From NCBI GenBank assembly GCA_030690705.1, contig JAUYGE010000167.1, positions 1 through 7,935 on the forward strand: 7,935 bases of DNA, given 5' to 3'. Shown here piece after piece: positions 1-5,462 of this stretch; position 1 is the first letter of the stretch; every line of letters begins with the position of its first letter. The notes under the pieces were generated by a model, which saw only the letters and a list, made by a program, of their open reading frames with translations, was not told the DNA's origin and made no database searches. This DNA is from Dehalococcoidia bacterium. Lineage in GTDB: Bacteria > Chloroflexota > Dehalococcoidia > JAENJB01. Position numbers and translations under genes: made by a program.

Positions 1-846
1 CTTTGCTTCATCGACCCCGGCGACGTTGCCCTGGTGCCGGACCCGGGCTATCCGGTGTATTCGATAGGCACCATGTTCGCTGGCGGCGAGTCCTATTTCA
101 TGCCCCTCCTCGAGGAAAACGATTTCCTGCCCGATTTCGAGAAGATTCCCCCGGCTGTAGCGAGGAAGGCCAAGTTGATGTGGTTGAACTATCCCAACAA
201 TCCGACCGGGGCTGTAGCTTCCCTCGATTTCTTTGAAAGGGCGGTGGCCTTCGCCAGGAAGCATGACCTGGCGATCTGCCACGATGGGCCCTATTCCGAG
301 GTGGCGTTCGATGGCTACCGGCCGTGTAGCTTCCTTGAGGCACCCGGTGCGCGTGAGGTGGGTGTGGAATTCCATTCCCTTTCGAAGAGCTATAACATGA
401 CCGGCTGGCGCATCGGAATGCTGGTGGGCAACGCCAGGGCGGTGGATGCTCTTATGCGGGTGAAATCCAACCTCGACTCAGGCATCTTTCAGGCGGTGCA
501 ACAGGCGGCGATCACGGCGCTGCGAGGTTCTCAGGACTGTGTCGGTGAGCACAACTCCATTTATCAGCGGCGCCGTGACAGGGTGGTCGAGGTGCTGAAT
601 AGGATCGGTTTGAAGGTCAGGGTGCCCAAGGCGAGCCTGTACATATGGGCCAGAATCCCCCCGGGTTTCACCTCGATAAGTTTTGCCTCCAGGTTGCTGG
701 ACGAGACGGGTGTGGTGGTGACGCCCGGGACGGGGTATGGGCAGTGGGGCGAGGGATACATCCGTTTGTCTATCACCATTCCGGATGCGCAGATGGAGAA
801 AGGCCTGGCCCGGCTAGCGCAGTGGCAGTTGAAGGGCGGTAGCTGA
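1..846 (+). CDS. dapL: LL-diaminopimelate aminotransferase, 5' truncated by window edge
   Basis: PLP-dependent class I/II aminotransferase. By family knowledge, DapL converts tetrahydrodipicolinate plus glutamate directly to LL-diaminopimelate in cytoplasmic lysine and peptidoglycan synthesis. The frame is open from base 1 ([20 protein letters not shown]), so the true start lies upstream; the visible part is 281 residues of the roughly 390-410 usual for the family. Visible landmarks, numbered within the fragment, are the GYPVY segment near 16-20, MPLLEEN near 34-40, NYPNNPTG at 63-70, HDGPYSE with the Asp expected to contact the PLP pyridine nitrogen (D95), and [12 protein letters not shown] with the Schiff-base lysine K129. 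NLDSGIFQA and the C-terminal YIRLS, whose Arg should bind the substrate carboxylate, follow. The run of DapL-type signatures favours DapL over a generic aspartate or alanine aminotransferase, but the missing N-terminus leaves some doubt. The next gene, hflX, is on the same strand after a short gap. Confidence 0.85.
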   Translation, partial: LCFIDPGDVALVPDPGYPVYSIGTMFAGGESYFMPLLEENDFLPDFEKIPPAVARKAKLMWLNYPNNPTGAVASLDFFERAVAFARKHDLAICHDGPYSEVAFDGYRPCSFLEAPGAREVGVEFHSLSKSYNMTGWRIGMLVGNARAVDALMRVKSNLDSGIFQAVQQAAITALRGSQDCVGEHNSIYQRRRDRVVEVLNRIGLKVRVPKASLYIWARIPPGFTSISFASRLLDETGVVVTPGTGYGQWGEGYIRLSITIPDAQMEKGLARLAQWQLKGGS

Positions 847-883
847 CATAATCATCCGACATAATGTCTGTCAATTACATAAT
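845..883. repeat. Three ACATAAT heptamers upstream of hflX
   Basis: ACATAAT occurs at 845-851, 859-865 and 877-883, spaced 14 and 18 bases apart. The middle copy is part of the palindrome GACATAATGTC (858-868). The same heptamer in reverse (ATTATGT) recurs at 2116-2122 and 3502-3508, also outside confident genes. The last copy here contains CATAAT, a plausible -10 hexamer that would place transcription start near 889. This could be an operator, a promoter element or chance AT-rich sequence; no regulator is visible. Confidence 0.35.
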
Positions 884-885
884 AC

Positions 886-2082
886 TTGAAGCCACCTCGC
901 CGGTGGTCAGATTCAGGAGGAATCATCGGAAAGACTATTTCGGTTGCGCCACGGAAGGAAAGGGCTATTCTGGTGGCAGCAGGGAGGAATGGTGCTGGCG
1001 AGTGGCCTCTGGATAGTTCTCTCGATGAGTTGGAGCAACTGGCCGGCACGGCTGGGGCCGAGGTGGCAGGGAAGATCAAACAGCATCTCAACCAGCCGTC
1101 TCCTGCTTCTTACATTGGCTCGGGGAAGATAAAGGAGCTTCTATCCCTCCGTGAGGCAGGGGGCTACGATACCGCCATCTTCGATGATGAGTTGACGCCA
1201 AGGCAGCAGAGGAACCTCGAGGAGGCGCTGGGTGTGAAAGTCCTGGACCGGACGGCGCTCATCCTGGATATATTCGCCCGTCGGGCTCGGACCCGTGAAG
1301 GGCAGCTTCAGGTGGAGTTAGCCCAGAACCAGTACCTGTTACCCCGGCTGGCTGGCCAGTGGAGCCACCTGGAGAGGCTGGGTGGTGGTATCGGGACGAG
1401 GGGGCCGGGCGAGTCCCAGCTGGAGACAGACAAGCGGTTGGTCCGGGACAAGATTCATCGGCTCGAGAGACAATTGGAGCAGGTCAGGCAGCAGCGTTCT
1501 CTCTACCGCCGGCAGCGTAAGCAAAGCGGTACTCCGGTGGTGTCCCTGGTGGGCTATACCAATGCCGGCAAGAGCACTCTTTTCAATACCCTGACCGCCG
1601 CCGAGGTCTTTGTAGAGAACAAGCTCTTTGCCACGCTTGACCCGGTCACTCGCCGTATCTCCTTGACGAGCAGGAGGATGGTCCTCCTGAGCGACACCGT
1701 GGGTTTCATCCACAAGCTACCTCCGGCCCTGGTTGCCGCCTTCAGGGCTACGCTGGAGGAGCTGGAGGATGCCAGTCTGCTCGTCCATGTAGTGGATATC
1801 AATCATCCTATGGCCGCCGAGCAATATCTGACAGTGGAGGACGAGCTCATCGAACTGGACCTCTCTACGAAGCGGCGCCTGGTGGCGCTGAACAAAGTGG
1901 ACCTTATTGCTGCAGACGAAGTCTTGTTGGACTCCAGGCTGGTGGAAGAGAGGCTGGCCCGTTTTCCCGGGCTTTCGGCGGACGACGCCGTTTTCCTGTC
2001 GGCGGAGAGGGGTTGGGGCATCAACCGTCTGTTGGCCAAGGTAGAGGCGGCGTTGCACAGTGCAGCCCCCGCCGTCGGATAG
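886..2082 (+). CDS. hflX: GTPase HflX
   Basis: HflX is a ribosome-binding GTPase that in other bacteria splits stalled or stress-inactivated 70S ribosomes. The 398-residue reading (TTG at 886) shows the HflX N-terminal domain (SYIGSGK near 75-81, FDDELTPRQQRNLE near 99-112, LDRTALILDIFARRA near 120-134) and the glycine-rich linker GGGIGTRGPGESQLE at 166-180. A basic coiled-coil-like helix (181-212) is followed by a complete G domain: G1 GYTNAGKST 223-231, G2 region FATLDPVTR 248-256, G3 DTVGF 270-274, G4 NKVD 336-339 and G5 SAE 372-374. Length is normal for the family. The start is doubtful: TTG886 has no ribosome site, whereas AGGAGG at 915-920 sits just before ATC925, and family similarity appears to begin only around residues 16-30. 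It may share a transcript with dapL or use a promoter in the gap. Confidence 0.93.
   Translation: MKPPRRWSDSGGIIGKTISVAPRKERAILVAAGRNGAGEWPLDSSLDELEQLAGTAGAEVAGKIKQHLNQPSPASYIGSGKIKELLSLREAGGYDTAIFDDELTPRQQRNLEEALGVKVLDRTALILDIFARRARTREGQLQVELAQNQYLLPRLAGQWSHLERLGGGIGTRGPGESQLETDKRLVRDKIHRLERQLEQVRQQRSLYRRQRKQSGTPVVSLVGYTNAGKSTLFNTLTAAEVFVENKLFATLDPVTRRISLTSRRMVLLSDTVGFIHKLPPALVAAFRATLEELEDASLLVHVVDINHPMAAEQYLTVEDELIELDLSTKRRLVALNKVDLIAADEVLLDSRLVEERLARFPGLSADDAVFLSAERGWGINRLLAKVEAALHSAAPAVG
915..927 (+). promoter_or_regulatory. Strong Shine-Dalgarno inside the annotated hflX 5' end
   Basis: AGGAGG at 915-920 is the only good ribosome site near the hflX start, yet no ATG, GTG or TTG follows in frame at a usual distance. 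The in-frame codons after it are ATC at 922 and ATC at 925 (4-base spacer to the latter). The next conventional in-frame start is GTG973, which would remove the conserved first beta strand (ERAILV). An ATC start at 925 is therefore possible, with TTG886 as the alternative. Confidence 0.45.
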
Positions 2083-2101
2083 GGTCAAGTCGGCCCTATT
2101 T
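2079..2101 (+). terminator. Candidate terminator overlapping the hflX stop codon
   Basis: ATAGGGTC (2079-2086) pairs with GGCCCTAT (2092-2099), including one T-G wobble, around a five-base loop, and is followed by TTTACTGTT. The stem contains the TAG stop codon of hflX. The T-tract is short and interrupted, so efficiency is uncertain, but position and structure fit a terminator for the rightward transcript. Confidence 0.45.
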
Positions 2102-2326
2102 ACTGTTGGTGTAACATTATGTAATCAGCCTTCGTCCGGTGTGGGTCGCACTATAAGTGTTATGTAGCATCATGCGCCGTAATGACACGAAAGGGGACGG
2201 TGAGGGATGGGTCTTGAACGGGTGTGGGGTTAACTTCAGGCTGGACTGCCGCCCCCGGAGGAATAGCTTGTCGGCGGGCGGCAGTGCGCTGGAAGGTCTG
2301 GCGAGTCCGGCGCGGGTCTCTATCTA
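2083..2326. other. Gap between convergent hflX and crotonase genes
   Basis: I find no convincing gene in this stretch. Possible short readings (for example one from about 2157) lack a ribosome site and recognisable content, and run into the crotonase gene on the opposite strand. The stretch holds the tail of the hflX terminator candidate, the motif ATTATGTAA at 2116-2124, a related GTTATGTAG at 2159-2167, and a strong GC-rich hairpin at 2245-2285. Confidence 0.6.
2245..2285. other. GC-rich hairpin between convergent genes
   Basis: ACTGCCGCCC (2245-2254) is perfectly complementary to GGGCGGCAGT (2276-2285), giving a 10-bp stem with a 21-base loop. It lies 42 bases beyond the 3' end of the leftward crotonase gene and about 160 bases beyond hflX. 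There is no T-run on either strand, so it is not a classical intrinsic terminator. It may protect 3' ends, act as a weak bidirectional terminator, or be a decayed repeat. Confidence 0.5.
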
Positions 2327-3214
2327 TTATTTACCCTCGACGGAGCGGTACCGGTCATCTCTCTCATGAAAGCCGGAGCGGGCACCCTTTTCCCGGCGCT
2401 TCTTGAAGAAGTTGTACTCGTCGTCTTCCCATCGGAGGTTGGTGAACAGGGTATGAGTGATGTAGCCCTGGCTGAAGCCGTGGGTCAGTCCCATGGACTC
2501 GTAGGAGAGTTGTCGATGGGCCTTGCCGATGGCGATGCCGTCCCTGGGCATGAGGCACACGAGGCCGGCTAGCTTATCGGTCGTTTCCGCGAGCTTCTCT
2601 ATCGGGACGGCGGCATTGACCAGGCCGATGCGCTCGGCCTCCTTGCCGTCGATGGTCTTGCCGGTGAGGAGGAGCTCCATGGCCCTCTTGATGCCCACAG
2701 TTGCCATCAGGATGGGGATGGTGCCCATGCCGCTGCCGGCAAAGCCCATTCTCTGGTCGAAGTGGCCGATCTGGGAGTCTTCGGCGACCACGGCCAGGTC
2801 GCAGCAAAGCATGAGAATCATTCCTTCGCCGAGGCAGTAGCCGTGTACCTGGGCAATGGTGACCTTGGGGAAGAGGAACAGGCGGCGATGGTTGGCGTCG
2901 AAGGTCTTGCGGTCCACCTTAAGTCGAATCCGCTGGCTGGGGCGTCTCTCCCCCTTCTCTCCTGTGCCATATCCATATACGAAGCCGACGGTGGTCAGAT
3001 CGTGACCTGAGGAAAAGGCCCGGCCGGCAGCCTTTATTATCACCACCTTAACATCATCATCTTCCTCCGCCAGGTCGAGAGCGGAATGAAAATCGTCCAC
3101 CAACCCCTTCTGTCCCGGGAAATCCCAGGCGTTGAGCTTCTCCGGGCGATTCAAAGTGATCCTGGCGATGGTATCTTTGGTCTCATAGATTACGGTGGAG
3201 AATTTTTTCTTCAA
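2327..3214 (-). CDS. Crotonase-superfamily (enoyl-CoA hydratase/isomerase-like) protein
   Basis: A 295-residue crotonase-fold protein, expected to act on acyl-CoA thioesters in the cytoplasm. N-terminal ITLNRPEKLNAW (19-30), the AFSSGHDL oxyanion-hole segment (66-73), VHGYCLGEGM (123-132), CDLAVVAEDSQIGHFD (138-153) and GLVNAAVP (197-204) place it in the superfamily. By comparison with rat mitochondrial enoyl-CoA hydratase, the two catalytic glutamates (Glu144 and Glu164) correspond to I133 and D153. It is therefore unlikely to be a standard hydratase; an isomerase, thioesterase, dehalogenase or C-C bond enzyme is possible. A charged insert around 79-104 and a basic C-terminal tail (RWEDDEYNFFKKRREK, 261-276) extend beyond the compact family core of about 260 residues. 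The start is TTG3214: an in-frame stop lies upstream and no better start exists, but no Shine-Dalgarno is visible. It is monocistronic, with its own strong promoter. Confidence 0.88.
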   Translation of the reverse strand: MKKKFSTVIYETKDTIARITLNRPEKLNAWDFPGQKGLVDDFHSALDLAEEDDDVKVVIIKAAGRAFSSGHDLTTVGFVYGYGTGEKGERRPSQRIRLKVDRKTFDANHRRLFLFPKVTIAQVHGYCLGEGMILMLCCDLAVVAEDSQIGHFDQRMGFAGSGMGTIPILMATVGIKRAMELLLTGKTIDGKEAERIGLVNAAVPIEKLAETTDKLAGLVCLMPRDGIAIGKAHRQLSYESMGLTHGFSQGYITHTLFTNLRWEDDEYNFFKKRREKGARSGFHERDDRYRSVEGK

Positions 3215-3274
3215 GGCAGAAGCTCGTTCTAGCTGGCATCTCGGTGCCGTTCTTCTTCACTGGGGTAACAGCGG

Positions 3275-3303
3275 ATTCTAATTTTTGGCGCTCTTGCTGT
3301 CAA
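3275..3303 (-). promoter_or_regulatory. Sigma70-type promoter for the crotonase gene
   Basis: On the minus strand TTGACA (3303-3298) is followed after exactly 17 bases by TAGAAT (3280-3275): a perfect -35 and a 5/6 -10. Predicted transcription start is near 3268, giving a leader of about 54 bases before the TTG start at 3214. The leader lacks an AGGAGG-like site. Confidence 0.7.
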
Positions 3304-3320
3304 ATTGACCTTCCCTCTCC

Positions 3321-3406
3321 GTCATTGCGAGCGATAGCGAAGCAATCCGTTAACCGGTGGGCTGGAGAGGACGGATTGCTTCGTCGCTTCCGCTCCTCGC
3401 AATGAC
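3321..3406. repeat. 86-base inverted-repeat element (REP/MITE-like), copy 1
   Basis: The ends GTCATTGCGAG (3321-3331) and CTCGCAATGAC (3396-3406) are perfect inverted complements. Inside them CGAAGCAATCCGT (3338-3350) pairs perfectly with ACGGATTGCTTCG (3371-3383) around a 20-base loop (3351-3370). It carries no coding sequence. Both arm motifs recur in the element at 7714-7840, and the end motif recurs at 5261-5273. The form fits a non-autonomous mobile or REP-type dispersed repeat. It lies between divergent genes, so it may also fold in transcripts. Confidence 0.85.
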
Positions 3407-3467
3407 AGGACAAGATGGGGTCGTGTGGCACTATGAAGAATGTCTGTTTTAGCCATAGCCGGATTCG

Positions 3468-3476
3468 TGGTATGCT
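3468..3476 (+). promoter_or_regulatory. Possible extended -10 promoter for the ABC ATPase gene
   Basis: TGGTATGCT is an extended -10 (TGN plus TATGCT, 4/6). The sequence 17 bases upstream, TTTAGC at 3448-3453, is a poor -35. It would start transcription near 3483, about 50 bases before the GTG start. The remaining 3407-3467 part of the gap shows nothing else clear. The motif AAGTATTATGTAA lies downstream at 3498-3510. Confidence 0.3.
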
Positions 3477-3522
3477 TAAGCGAGAATAGGCCCGTCAAAG
3501 TATTATGTAAAGTACGTTGATG

Positions 3523-3536
3523 AGGAGGCGAGGGTG
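3523..3536 (+). promoter_or_regulatory. Ribosome binding site setting a GTG start
   Basis: A perfect AGGAGG at 3523-3528 with a five-base spacer selects GTG3534. This fixes the N-terminus as MNQIVLDRVTKRFG, matching the usual first strand of sugar-type ABC ATPases. Confidence 0.8.
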
Positions 3537-4301
3537 AACCAGATTGTTTTGGACAGGGTGACCAAGCGGTTTGGCAAGGTGGTGGCGGTGAACAACTTGA
3601 GTCTTGAGGTCAGAGACAGAGAGTTCCTGGTGATTGTGGGGCCTTCCGGGTGCGGCAAGACCACTACCCTGCGGCTCATCGCCGGTCTGGAGGACCCCGA
3701 CACTGGCGAAGTCTATATCGGCGGTGAGCGGGTGAACGACGTTGACGTCAGCAAGCGGGGGGTGCACATGGTGTTCCCCAGCTTTGCCTTGTGGCCGCAT
3801 ATGAGGGTGATGGACGAGAAAGGCTACAGCAATCTGAGCTTTCCGCTGAAGGTCAGGCAATGGATGGGTGACCGCATCAAAAGCAGGATGCTGGAAGTTA
3901 GTCAGAAGGTGGGCATTGAGGAGTCCCTGTTTAAGCGGAAGCCCAGCCAGCTTTCCGAGGGACAGAAGCAGAAGGTGGCCATAGGCAGGGCCATTGTCGT
4001 GGTGCCGCGGGTCTTGCTCATGGATGATCCGATGACCAACATTGACCCACCCAGTCGGCTGCAGGTGCGGGAGGAAATCCTGAAGGTGCACCGCCAGGTG
4101 AATACGACGACTATCTATGTGACGCACAACATGGCCGATGCCATGGCTCTGGCCGACAGGATTGCGGTGATGAGAGACGGCGCCGTCGTCCAGGTGGGCA
4201 CCCCGGAGGAAATATACCATCAGCCTCTGGATAGCTTCGTGTCCGGCTTTGTGAGGAGCTACGAGGCGGCGTTGCCGACTCGCTGGAGGAAAACGGCGTG
4301 A
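3534..4301 (+). CDS. ABC transporter ATP-binding protein, MalK/UgpC-like, short and divergent
   Basis: A 255-residue nucleotide-binding subunit most like the carbohydrate or polyol importers (CUT1/MalK group); it would energise a membrane permease from the cytoplasmic face. Walker A is GPSGCGKT (36-43), the signature is LSEGQ (140-144), Walker B is LLMDD (161-165), the D-loop region is TNID (168-171) and the switch histidine is H198 in VTHNMADA. Three features are unusual. The Q-loop position reads VFPSFALWPHM, with P82 where Gln is expected. The catalytic Glu after Walker B is D165. The protein ends just after the NBD, lacking the roughly 110-residue TOBE/OB regulatory domain of MalK-type subunits. 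An insertion DEKGYS (94-99) follows the WPHM segment. No permease or binding-protein gene is in the window. It could be one half of a heteromeric ATPase pair, a divergent subfamily, or a decaying remnant. The next gene is convergent, 31 bases away. Confidence 0.85.
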   Translation: MNQIVLDRVTKRFGKVVAVNNLSLEVRDREFLVIVGPSGCGKTTTLRLIAGLEDPDTGEVYIGGERVNDVDVSKRGVHMVFPSFALWPHMRVMDEKGYSNLSFPLKVRQWMGDRIKSRMLEVSQKVGIEESLFKRKPSQLSEGQKQKVAIGRAIVVVPRVLLMDDPMTNIDPPSRLQVREEILKVHRQVNTTTIYVTHNMADAMALADRIAVMRDGAVVQVGTPEEIYHQPLDSFVSGFVRSYEAALPTRWRKTA

Positions 4302-4309
4302 AGAGTACG

Positions 4310-4330
4310 GTGTCAGATGTGGGATGACAC
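4310..4330. terminator. Small hairpin between convergent ABC and SDR genes
   Basis: GTGTCA (4310-4315) pairs with TGACAC (4325-4330) around a nine-base loop, in the 31-base gap between the two convergent stops. It is the only structure there. There is no T-run on either side, so a bidirectional terminator role is only a guess. Confidence 0.25.
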
Positions 4331-4332
4331 GG

Positions 4333-5112
4333 CTAGCGCATCCAGGAGCCCCCGTCTACCGGCAGAATCTGCCCGGTGACGAAGTCCGAATCCTCTGATG
4401 AGAGGAACACTGCCGCTCCCACCAGGTCTTCAGGCACTTCCTCCCGTTTGATACAGCGCGCCTGAGCGGTGCTACTCTTTAAAGAGGCTGAACCCCCGGC
4501 ATCCAGTCCCGCCAGGCTGGCCTCGGTCATTGTGGCCCCTGGCGCAATGCAGTTGACACAGATGTTGTGCTCTCCCATGGCCCGGGCCAGGAGCCTGGTC
4601 ATGGTGATCACTGCTCCCTTGCTGGTGGCGTAGTGCAAGCGCTGGGTAGCGCCCGGTGTTCCGGAGGCAGTCCCGGAAGCGATGTTGACTATCTTGCCTC
4701 TCTTCTGTTGTTGCATATACGGAGCTACGGCTTTGCAGCAGAGCCATACCCCCCTGACATTCACCGCGAAGATGCGGTCCCATTCCTCCACGGTCCATGT
4801 GTTCCACGGCTTACGCGGCAGACCGTAATAGATGGCGGCATTGTTGACCAGAATGTCGATCTTGCCGAAGCGCTCCACCGTTTTCTTTGCCATCTCGTTG
4901 GTGCTGGCTTCTTGCGATACATCGGTGTGGAGCGCCATGGCGGTGCCGCCTGCGGACTCTATCTCTCGAGCCACTTTCTGAGCGTTCTCCAGCAGGACCT
5001 CAGCGATGACGACCTTCGCCCCCTCCCGGGCGAACCTTAGAGCGTAGGCCCGGCCGATGCCGCGCCCGGCGCCGGTTATGATGGCTACCTTGTCCTGAAG
5101 CATGGGCGACAT
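4333..5112 (-). CDS. SDR-family NAD(P)-dependent oxidoreductase
   Basis: A 259-residue classical short-chain dehydrogenase/reductase, expected to interconvert an alcohol and a ketone with NAD(P) in the cytoplasm; the substrate is not predictable. It has the Rossmann nucleotide motif TGAGRGIG (13-20), the NNAA variant of the NNAG motif (90-93), active-site Asn in VNVRG (N118), likely catalytic Ser in NIAS (S146), and Y161 and K165 in YATSK. It ends with the family-typical VTGQILPVDGG. The span between Ser and Tyr is two residues longer than in E. coli FabG. E38 at the end of the second strand (VVIAE) suggests a preference for NAD, by general family rules. ATG5112 is preceded by AGGAGG (minus strand, 5124-5119) with a six-base spacer, so the start is secure. 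The gene lies 59 bases downstream of a tRNA gene on the same strand with no terminator seen between, so readthrough transcription is possible. Confidence 0.92.
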   Translation of the reverse strand: MSPMLQDKVAIITGAGRGIGRAYALRFAREGAKVVIAEVLLENAQKVAREIESAGGTAMALHTDVSQEASTNEMAKKTVERFGKIDILVNNAAIYYGLPRKPWNTWTVEEWDRIFAVNVRGVWLCCKAVAPYMQQQKRGKIVNIASGTASGTPGATQRLHYATSKGAVITMTRLLARAMGEHNICVNCIAPGATMTEASLAGLDAGGSASLKSSTAQARCIKREEVPEDLVGAAVFLSSEDSDFVTGQILPVDGGSWMR

Positions 5113-5171
5113 TGTTTTCCTCCTTTATTATGATGTCAATACCTTTTGACTGAGGTTTCTGAGGAAGCTAC

Positions 5172-5244
5172 TGGGCTCGGCAGGATTTGAACCTACGACC
5201 AATCGGTTATGAGCCGACCGCTCTAACCCCTGAGCTACGAGCCC
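5172..5244 (-). tRNA. tRNA with CAT anticodon, probably tRNA-Ile (lysidine type)
   Basis: A complete 73-base cloverleaf on the minus strand: acceptor GGGCTCG/CGAGCCC, D stem GCTC/GAGC, anticodon stem GTCGG/CCGAT around loop CTCATAA, a five-base variable loop TGGTC, and T stem GTAGG/CCTGC around TTCAAAT. The discriminator base is A and no CCA is encoded. The CAT anticodon fits elongator Met, initiator Met or the AUA-reading Ile tRNA that TilS modifies. The body (GGTTAGAGC, the TTGGTCG variable-loop context, C4-G69) resembles E. coli tRNA-Ile2 more than elongator Met, and the paired 1-72 end argues against initiator. The identity is therefore probable rather than certain. Confidence 0.93.
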
Positions 5245-5260
5245 AAGGCCAGTGAGGAGA

Positions 5261-5273
5261 GACTCGCAATGAC
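5261..5273. repeat. Solo end motif of the dispersed inverted repeat
   Basis: CTCGCAATGAC (5263-5273) matches the right end of the elements at 3321-3406 and 7714-7840. No partner arm is visible nearby, so this is a half-element or a remnant. It lies in the predicted leader of the tRNA transcript. Confidence 0.5.
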
Positions 5274-5296
5274 GATAGCCCGCCTCAACGACCTAC

Positions 5297-5323
5297 ATTA
5301 TACGATAAACATCTGCTTGTCGA
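5297..5323 (-). promoter_or_regulatory. Candidate promoter for the tRNA gene
   Basis: On the minus strand a perfect TATAAT (5302-5297) lies about 53 bases upstream of the tRNA 5' end. The best -35 is TCGACA (5323-5318, 5/6), but its spacer is only 15 bases. Transcription would begin near 5290, leaving a leader of about 45 bases to be removed by RNase P. Confidence 0.5.
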
Positions 5324-5381
5324 AAGATGCGCCACCCCTTGTTGCGAATAGCTTGCTGCCAAGCGCCCTCCGCCTACCTGT

Positions 5382-5410
5382 TTGACATTCCTCCCTTCAG
5401 AGGTTATCTT
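5382..5410 (+). promoter_or_regulatory. Sigma70-type promoter for the hydrolase-UbiD unit
   Basis: TTGACA (5382-5387, perfect) and TATCTT (5405-5410, 4/6) are separated by 17 bases. Transcription would start near 5417, giving a leader of about 46 bases to ATG5463. No clear operator is seen. Confidence 0.65.
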
Positions 5411-5462
5411 ATGAAATCCCCTTGATGGCGCCAGTCTTGTTCACGGTGAGGAGGAGCATTAG

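Noticed and set aside
2157..2369. Small plus-strand open frame in the gap after hflX
   Set aside because: No ribosome site, low-complexity Arg/Gly/Ser-rich product, and it overlaps the 3' end of the convergent crotonase gene.
3163..3229. Possible upstream ATG frame (18 codons) overlapping the crotonase start on the minus strand
   Set aside because: No ribosome site and no recognised leader-peptide features; it could arise by chance.
3495..4220. Minus-strand open frame of 241 codons over the ABC ATPase gene
   Set aside because: Antisense to a clear ABC ATPase; the composition is non-protein-like (His/Pro/Gln-rich) and there is no ribosome site.
4299..4332. Frameshift explaining the missing C-terminal domain of the ABC ATPase
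   Set aside because: Only about 31 bases separate its stop from the convergent SDR gene, so no TOBE-domain coding sequence remains in any frame; this is truncation or a naturally short form, not a local frameshift.
5134..5139. TTGACA on the minus strand upstream of the SDR gene, as a -35 box
   Set aside because: A -10 at the right distance would fall on AACAAT, overlapping the ATG start, which conflicts with the strong ribosome site lying between them.
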